This document shows, piece after piece, positions 59,512-64,000 of a stretch of 64,000 nt of DNA (its first letter is position 1; each line of letters opens with the position of its first letter). Position numbers and translations under genes: made by a program. Under the pieces are notes generated by a model that was given only the letters and a program-made list of their open reading frames with translations, ran no database searches and was not told the DNA's origin. The stretch comes from Nocardia sp. NBC_01503 (GTDB lineage Bacteria > Actinomycetota > Actinomycetes > Mycobacteriales > Mycobacteriaceae), in NCBI RefSeq assembly GCF_036327755.1, contig NZ_CP109596.1:7440001-7504000 (forward strand). Direction: 5' to 3'.

Positions 59512-61023
59512 CTACGCAGGCCGCTGCTCTTCCGTACCGAAGTAGAGAATGTTCGAACCGTGCTCGGCGAGCGGGCCCGCCTCGGCCGCCTGGCGGATAC
59601 CGCTACCGGGCAAACTCGTTAGCTTGGTGAACATCGTGGTGTTTCCGAAGGCCGCGCGCACCTGAGTTTCCGAGGCATAGTCCGCGCCGTATTCGGCGAG
59701 TGCTTTGAAATCCAATGGGGCGAGCGGCTTTTCCAGCGGGATCTGCCCCGCCGGGAGGCCGAGGGCGGCGTACTGGATGGCGGAACCGCCTTCATACCAG
59801 CACAGTTCGTAGGACATGTTCTCGGTGGTGGTGACGCTGACCACCGGCCATTCCTGGGAAAGGCGCAGCGCCAGTGGGTGTTTGCCGACGGGGGCGATCT
59901 CCCAGTTCAGGCTCTTCACCGAAACCCAGTGCTCGGAGACCTTTTCGATCAGGACGACATCCTCACCGAGGCGTTCGGCGCGATTGGCCTCGGGCTCCGG
60001 TGTGCTCCAATGCTTTTCGGCGACGCCCTGGTAGGCGGTGCTGGGCACGACCTGCGCGCCGTCGGCGATATAGGCGGCCATCAGGGCGGCGCGAACCAGG
60101 GTGACGGCATTGCGGGAGGAGCAGCGCACGCCGAGCGCACCGAAGGAGGTGCTGATCTCCATGGGCTTGGAGGGCTGATCCGGCATGGCTCCGGCGGCGA
60201 GCGGTTTCAGCCCGACCAGGGCCAGCTGCCAGTTGACCTCTTCGATGGTCGCCAGATCACCGGAGGTTTGGTACAGGATCTGCTGCTGGGTCAGATATCC
60301 GGCGCGCTCGAGGGTGGCGCACTCCAGTTTGCGCAGCGCGGTGACCGTCTTACTGGTGAAGCCGATGTCCTCGACCTTGATCTCGCGTAGTCGCTGAGCC
60401 ATGGCGGGCGAGGTGACCTGGGCATAGCGTTCGCGGTACATGGCGATCGCGGGTTTGCGCTGCCGCCCGACCATGAGGGTGCGCAGCAGGGTATTGAGGC
60501 TCGACAGATAGCGCGCGGCCTGATCCGGATCGGCGGCGAACAGCTGGGCGCGAATGGTGACCGCGTCCAGGCTGGCGGCGACCGCGGCATTCGGGTCCAG
60601 GCGCAGCAGCCACACCCCGCATTTGGCGAGCGCGTCGGCGCAGACGGCCGCGGCGTTCGGATAGTTGTGCGCCACCTGGCGGTAGGCATTGCACGCATTG
60701 CGAATGGTGGAGGTGGCCAGTTCGCGATGCCCGATGGTGCGCGCGGCTTCTTCGAACAGGCGCAGCGCGTCCTGAACCTCGCCAGCGAAGATCGCGTTCA
60801 CATGTCCGGCGGTGAGCCAGCGCAGCCGCAGCAGCACCGCCTCTTGCGCGGGTTCCAGGGCCGAGGCCGACCGATCACGCTCCGCGGGATCGGTTTTGGT
60901 GGCGATCAGACCGCGGGCGAATTCACACAGTGTGGTGGCGAGGGCCAACTCGGCTTCGGGCGAACGGTCCCGGGCGGCCGCTCTATCCGAAGCCACCTGG
61001 CGCTCAATGGCGCTGAGATCCAT
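59512..61023 (-). CDS. TPR-like helical protein, unknown function
   Basis: 503 residues from ATG 61023 with AAGG upstream. The first 280 residues are helical repeats with TPR-like spacing (DALRLFEEAARTIGHRELAT, AVCADALAKCGVWLLRLDPN). The C-terminal 220 residues are beta-rich, with KHWSTPEPEANRAERLGEDV and ENMSYELCWYEGGSAIQYAA. No signal peptide. No known family recognised; the two-part build suggests a regulatory scaffold. Next to it is the inositol gene block, orientation shared. Confidence 0.65.
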   Translation of the reverse strand: MDLSAIERQVASDRAAARDRSPEAELALATTLCEFARGLIATKTDPAERDRSASALEPAQEAVLLRLRWLTAGHVNAIFAGEVQDALRLFEEAARTIGHRELATSTIRNACNAYRQVAHNYPNAAAVCADALAKCGVWLLRLDPNAAVAASLDAVTIRAQLFAADPDQAARYLSSLNTLLRTLMVGRQRKPAIAMYRERYAQVTSPAMAQRLREIKVEDIGFTSKTVTALRKLECATLERAGYLTQQQILYQTSGDLATIEEVNWQLALVGLKPLAAGAMPDQPSKPMEISTSFGALGVRCSSRNAVTLVRAALMAAYIADGAQVVPSTAYQGVAEKHWSTPEPEANRAERLGEDVVLIEKVSEHWVSVKSLNWEIAPVGKHPLALRLSQEWPVVSVTTTENMSYELCWYEGGSAIQYAALGLPAGQIPLEKPLAPLDFKALAEYGADYASETQVRAAFGNTTMFTKLTSLPGSGIRQAAEAGPLAEHGSNILYFGTEEQRPA

Positions 61024-61174
61024 TGCGACCTTCAAACTCCCACATCACCGTGCGCGTGCGATCTCCGTGCGACCGCCCTGCGCGTTTGCGCCGAGTCTGC
61101 CATAGATTGCCCGCCCGGGTCACCCGAGTGCCGGTATGCCCGGATTCCTCGGGTGTGCCGGACGCGCGCCACTA

Positions 61175-63016
61175 TCAATCGCCGCGGGTGTAGCGCAGTT
61201 GTCGCGGTTTCTCCTGTTCATAGGAGGTTCGACCCGAGAGGTGCTGTGGCACACCGACTTCCCACCAGGCCCCGGATTCGGTCCAGGAGGACGGTCGGGT
61301 GTGCACCACGATCACGGTGGGGCGCTGCTCGGCGACGGCGATGGCGCGGGCGCGCGCGTAGGTGCCGCGGAACTCCGAGGGTTCGCCGGAGGTGAACACC
61401 GCGCAGCCGAGCGAACGCGCGTGCGCGGCGAAGTCGACGCGCGGCGGCATATCGTGATTGCTGCGGCAGTCGGCGTAGAAGTTGTTGAACGGCTGCGCTC
61501 CCTGGCCTTCTTGCAGCCGCGCGATCACGGCGTACCCGTCGTTATCGCAGACCACGGCCACGAGCGGGTGTCCGGCGAAGGCCGCGGAGAAGAGCTCGGA
61601 ATTGAGCATCAGATACGAGCCGTCGCCGAGCATGGTGGTGACCAGGCCGCGATGGGCGATGGCCGCACCCCAGGCTCCGGAGAGCTCGTATCCCATACAG
61701 GAGAAGCCGTATTCGACATCCATCGTGGGTGCGCCGCCGGTGGCGCGCCAGCCGCCGATGAGTTCGCCGGGCAGGCCGCCCGAGGCGGTCATGACGTAGT
61801 CGTCGGGTCCGCTCACCTCATTGACCATGCCCACGATCTGGGCGTAGGTGGGTGCGCCGAGGCTCGGGGCGCGGAGTTTGTCGATATGCGCGTCCCATTC
61901 GGTGCGGACCGCGCGGGCGCGGGCGATCCAGGCGGGATCCACCTGCCACTCCCCTATTTCGGTGGCGAGATCGGCGAGCGCGGCATCGGCGTCGGCGACC
62001 ACGGCGAGCGCACCGTGTTTGACGGCGTCGAACCGTGCGGCATTGATATGGATGAGTCGGACATCCTCGGCGAAGACGGTCCAGGAGGCGGTGGTGAAGT
62101 CCTGCAGACGGGTGCCGATGGCGAGGACGACATCCGCCTCTGCCGCAAGGGCATTGGCCGAGGCCGCGCCGGTGACGCCGAGGGGTCCGGCATAGAGGTG
62201 ATGGTTGTGCGCGATCAGGGTGCGTCCGGCGGTGGTCTCGGTGATCGGAATACCGTGCCGCTCAGCGAATTCCTGCGCCTGCGCGCCCGCCCCGGAGTAG
62301 CGGACCCCACCACCGAGGACCAGTAGCGGGCGTTGCGCGCTCCGCAGTTTCGCCGCCGCCTCGGCGATTGTGCGACGATCGGGCCGGGGGCGTGCGATGC
62401 GGTGCACGACCGGTTCGAAGAGTGCGTCCGGAAAATCGTAGGTCTCAACCTGAATGTCCTGCGGCAGAGCGAGTGTCACCGGACCCGCCTCCGCCGGATC
62501 GGTGAGCACCCGCGCTACCTGCGGCAGGGTGGCGATCAACTGTTCGGGGCGGGTGATGCGGTCGAAGTACCGGCTCACCGGGCGGAAGGCATCATTCACG
62601 GTGACGGTCGGATCGCCGAAATGCTCGACCTGCTGGAGCACCGGATCGGGTGCGCGACTGGTGAAGGTGTCACCGGGCAGTAGGAGCAGCGGTAACCGAT
62701 TGGCATGTGCCACACCGGCCGCGGTCACCATGTTGAGCGCGCCGGGTCCGATGGACGAGGTGGCGATGCCGACCTGACGGCGATGGGTGGCCTTGGCCAA
62801 TCCGACGGCGGCCAGGGCCATGCCCTGTTCGGTATGCCCGCGCCACACCGGAATCTCCTCGCGCCGCTCCTGCAGCGCGGTACCCAAGCCCAGTACATTG
62901 CCGTGCCCGAAGATGGCGAAAACGCTTGGGAACAGCGGCACTTCGGTGCCGTCGAGCAGTTCGGAGCGCTGGGCGACCAGCCAGGCCACCAGGGCTTGCG
63001 CGGTCGTGAGTCTCAT
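61175..63016 (-). CDS. iolD: 3D-(3,5/4)-trihydroxycyclohexane-1,2-dione hydrolase
   Basis: 613 residues from ATG 63016. Thiamine diphosphate enzyme of myo-inositol catabolism that opens the ring of the trione. Acetolactate-synthase-like domains are complete: PVWRGHTEQGMALAAVGLAK (activating glutamate), the FAD/NAD-like middle domain, and the ThDP motif TMLGDGSYLMLNSELFSAAF. Operon order places it downstream of iolB with an ATGA overlap. Confidence 0.92.
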   Translation of the reverse strand: MRLTTAQALVAWLVAQRSELLDGTEVPLFPSVFAIFGHGNVLGLGTALQERREEIPVWRGHTEQGMALAAVGLAKATHRRQVGIATSSIGPGALNMVTAAGVAHANRLPLLLLPGDTFTSRAPDPVLQQVEHFGDPTVTVNDAFRPVSRYFDRITRPEQLIATLPQVARVLTDPAEAGPVTLALPQDIQVETYDFPDALFEPVVHRIARPRPDRRTIAEAAAKLRSAQRPLLVLGGGVRYSGAGAQAQEFAERHGIPITETTAGRTLIAHNHHLYAGPLGVTGAASANALAAEADVVLAIGTRLQDFTTASWTVFAEDVRLIHINAARFDAVKHGALAVVADADAALADLATEIGEWQVDPAWIARARAVRTEWDAHIDKLRAPSLGAPTYAQIVGMVNEVSGPDDYVMTASGGLPGELIGGWRATGGAPTMDVEYGFSCMGYELSGAWGAAIAHRGLVTTMLGDGSYLMLNSELFSAAFAGHPLVAVVCDNDGYAVIARLQEGQGAQPFNNFYADCRSNHDMPPRVDFAAHARSLGCAVFTSGEPSEFRGTYARARAIAVAEQRPTVIVVHTRPSSWTESGAWWEVGVPQHLSGRTSYEQEKPRQLRYTRGD

Positions 63017-63903
63017 ACGCGGCGTCCTTCGTGCGAGGTGACCGGGCAGCGCGGGTCCGAAGGCTCATCGGCCCACCGCGATCGAACCCAGGCGTGCGCG
63101 GGATCGTCACAGAAGGCCATGGACCGCTCGGGGCCGGGACCGGCCAGAACATTGAGGTAGTACATGGGATAACCGGGGGCGGCTATGCACGGGCCGTGGT
63201 AGCCGTGCGGGACCAGGAAGACATCACCGTCGTGAACCGCCACGTTCTCGTCGAGCGAGCCGTCTGCGGTGTAGGTGCGGTGCATGCCGAAACCCGTTGC
63301 GGACGGGGTGATTCCGTCGCGATCGGCAATGCGGAAGTAGTAGATCTCCTCATTGACGACCTCGCAGTCGCTCGCCTCGTCATGCTTGTGCGGCGGGTAG
63401 GAGGACCAGTTGCCGTCGGGGGTGATGAGTTCGCAGGCATTGAGTTTGTCCGCGTGCTCCCAAACTCCGGGGACGCCGAAGCCGGTCACCTGGCGGGTTG
63501 CCCGGCCCGCGCCGCGCACCTCCACCGGGACCTGTTCGGCCGGGCCGTATTTCGGCTCGAGGCGGCGCGTGCAGCGGGCCATGGGCAGGGCGACTTCGAG
63601 ACCGTGCACCGTGGCGAGCTCGACCTCGGCATCGCGCGGGATGTAGGCGAAATCGGTGACGCGGGTGAAAACCGTTTCGCGGCCTCGGAGTTCGAAGGTG
63701 AGGCCGTCGACGCGGACGGTGCAGGATCCGGCGAGGGGTAGCACGAACGCCTCGAATTCGCCGGTGTGCACGGTGCGGGATTCGCCCGGGGCCAGCCGGA
63801 GTACCCGCAGACCGGTGTAGGTCCAGCCCGCGTCGTCGGGGGTGAGCAGCACCGGATCGTCACCGGCGCCGAGGCTTCCGGCCGGACGATGCAGTTTGCT
63901 CAT
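63013..63903 (-). CDS. iolB: 5-deoxy-glucuronate isomerase
   Basis: 296 residues from ATG 63903. Cupin-fold isomerase of myo-inositol catabolism. WSSYPPHKHDEASDCEVVNE with the metal-binding histidines and EIYYFRIADRDG are signature blocks. Start overlaps the stop of the upstream gene (ATGA) and its own stop overlaps iolD, so expression is translationally coupled. Confidence 0.93.
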   Translation of the reverse strand: MSKLHRPAGSLGAGDDPVLLTPDDAGWTYTGLRVLRLAPGESRTVHTGEFEAFVLPLAGSCTVRVDGLTFELRGRETVFTRVTDFAYIPRDAEVELATVHGLEVALPMARCTRRLEPKYGPAEQVPVEVRGAGRATRQVTGFGVPGVWEHADKLNACELITPDGNWSSYPPHKHDEASDCEVVNEEIYYFRIADRDGITPSATGFGMHRTYTADGSLDENVAVHDGDVFLVPHGYHGPCIAAPGYPMYYLNVLAGPGPERSMAFCDDPAHAWVRSRWADEPSDPRCPVTSHEGRRV

Positions 63904-64000
63904 GATGCGGCCGCCAGGACTCGGGCGGCGGCATCGACCGCGCCCGCCACATCACCGTCGGGCGGGTACAGCAGGCTGCGCCCGACCACCAGGCCGCGCA
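63900..64000 (-). CDS. C-terminal end of an inositol-operon aldolase-like protein (partial)
   Basis: Only the last 32 codons are in the window, ending at TGA 63900-63902. The reading RGLVVGRSLLYPPDGDVAGA and following AVDAAARVL resemble the (beta/alpha)8 aldolase-like Cgl0159 family found in actinobacterial iol operons. The gene continues beyond the window; stop and iolB start overlap as ATGA. Confidence 0.6.
   Translation of the reverse strand, partial: RGLVVGRSLLYPPDGDVAGAVDAAARVLAAAS

Noticed and set aside
1..64000. CRISPR arrays, IS elements, rRNA
   Set aside because: No regularly spaced repeats, transposase-like genes or rRNA-like segments were seen.

Overview
The window looks like a chromosomal segment of a mycolic-acid actinomycete, most likely Nocardia or a close relative (Rhodococcus/Gordonia less likely). 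The base composition is GC-rich, many genes start with GTG, F420-type luciferase-like oxidoreductases, MpaB-family oxygenases, XRE/DUF397 pairs and a 13E12/DUF222 HNH protein are present, and several genes are recognisable relatives of the mycobacterial dormancy (DosR) proteins Rv2629, Rv2626c (Hrp1) and Rv1733c. The genus is inferred from gene content. No rRNA, tRNA, CRISPR array or insertion sequence was found.

Layout. 1-9.6 kb: UbiB-like kinase, acyl-CoA carboxylase beta subunit, secreted lipase, an Rv2629/eRF1-like protein translationally coupled to a 60-residue polyproline protein, then a stress block (anti-sigma factor of the RsbW/UsfX type, PAS-ANTAR protein, thioesterase, CsbD protein, small membrane protein) carrying three SigF/SigB-type promoters of the form GNNT-N15-GGGTAT. 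9.6-12.6 kb: a small-gene island with an XRE regulator and DUF397 protein flanked by two tiny genes that share one promoter-operator design. 12.6-24 kb: GntR, polysaccharide deacetylase, HxlR/SDR pair with a near-perfect operator, LysE exporter, a frameshifted membrane gene, two MpaB-like oxygenases opposite a TetR gene, an HpnE-like flavoenzyme, an amino acid permease, a split-barrel flavoprotein and an ATP-dependent DNA ligase. 24-29 kb: a dormancy-like cluster (CBS-BON-CBS fusion, stand-alone Hrp1 homologue, small membrane proteins, Rv1733c homologue) with three DosR-box-like sites.

29-49 kb is a mosaic of housekeeping and accessory genes: UppP, lipoprotein, NUDIX, F420 oxidoreductase, M50-like protease, DUF574 methyltransferase, PAS-GGDEF cyclase, steroid reductase-like protein, P450 with a divergent TetR, a CrtI-like oxidoreductase plus MFE2-like SDR operon, PLP enzyme, sirtuin, TetR/IlvD divergent pair with doubled operators, and a DUF222-HNH protein. 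49.6-57.3 kb holds a compact five-gene minus-strand operon (carotenoid/stilbene oxygenase, LLM oxidoreductase, thiolase, acyl-CoA ligase, second thiolase) next to a duplicated-HxlR zinc-knuckle regulator. The same 19-bp operator sits before the operon and before the regulator, so this reads as a self-contained catabolic module. 57.3-64 kb: an MFS transporter with a large extra domain, an unknown protein, and the end of an inositol catabolic operon (iolD, iolB, end of an aldolase).

The strongest candidates for undescribed biology are the XRE/DUF397 island with its repeated operators, the tandem-HxlR/oxygenase operon, and the coupling of an eRF1-like ribosome-associated protein to a polyproline ORF.
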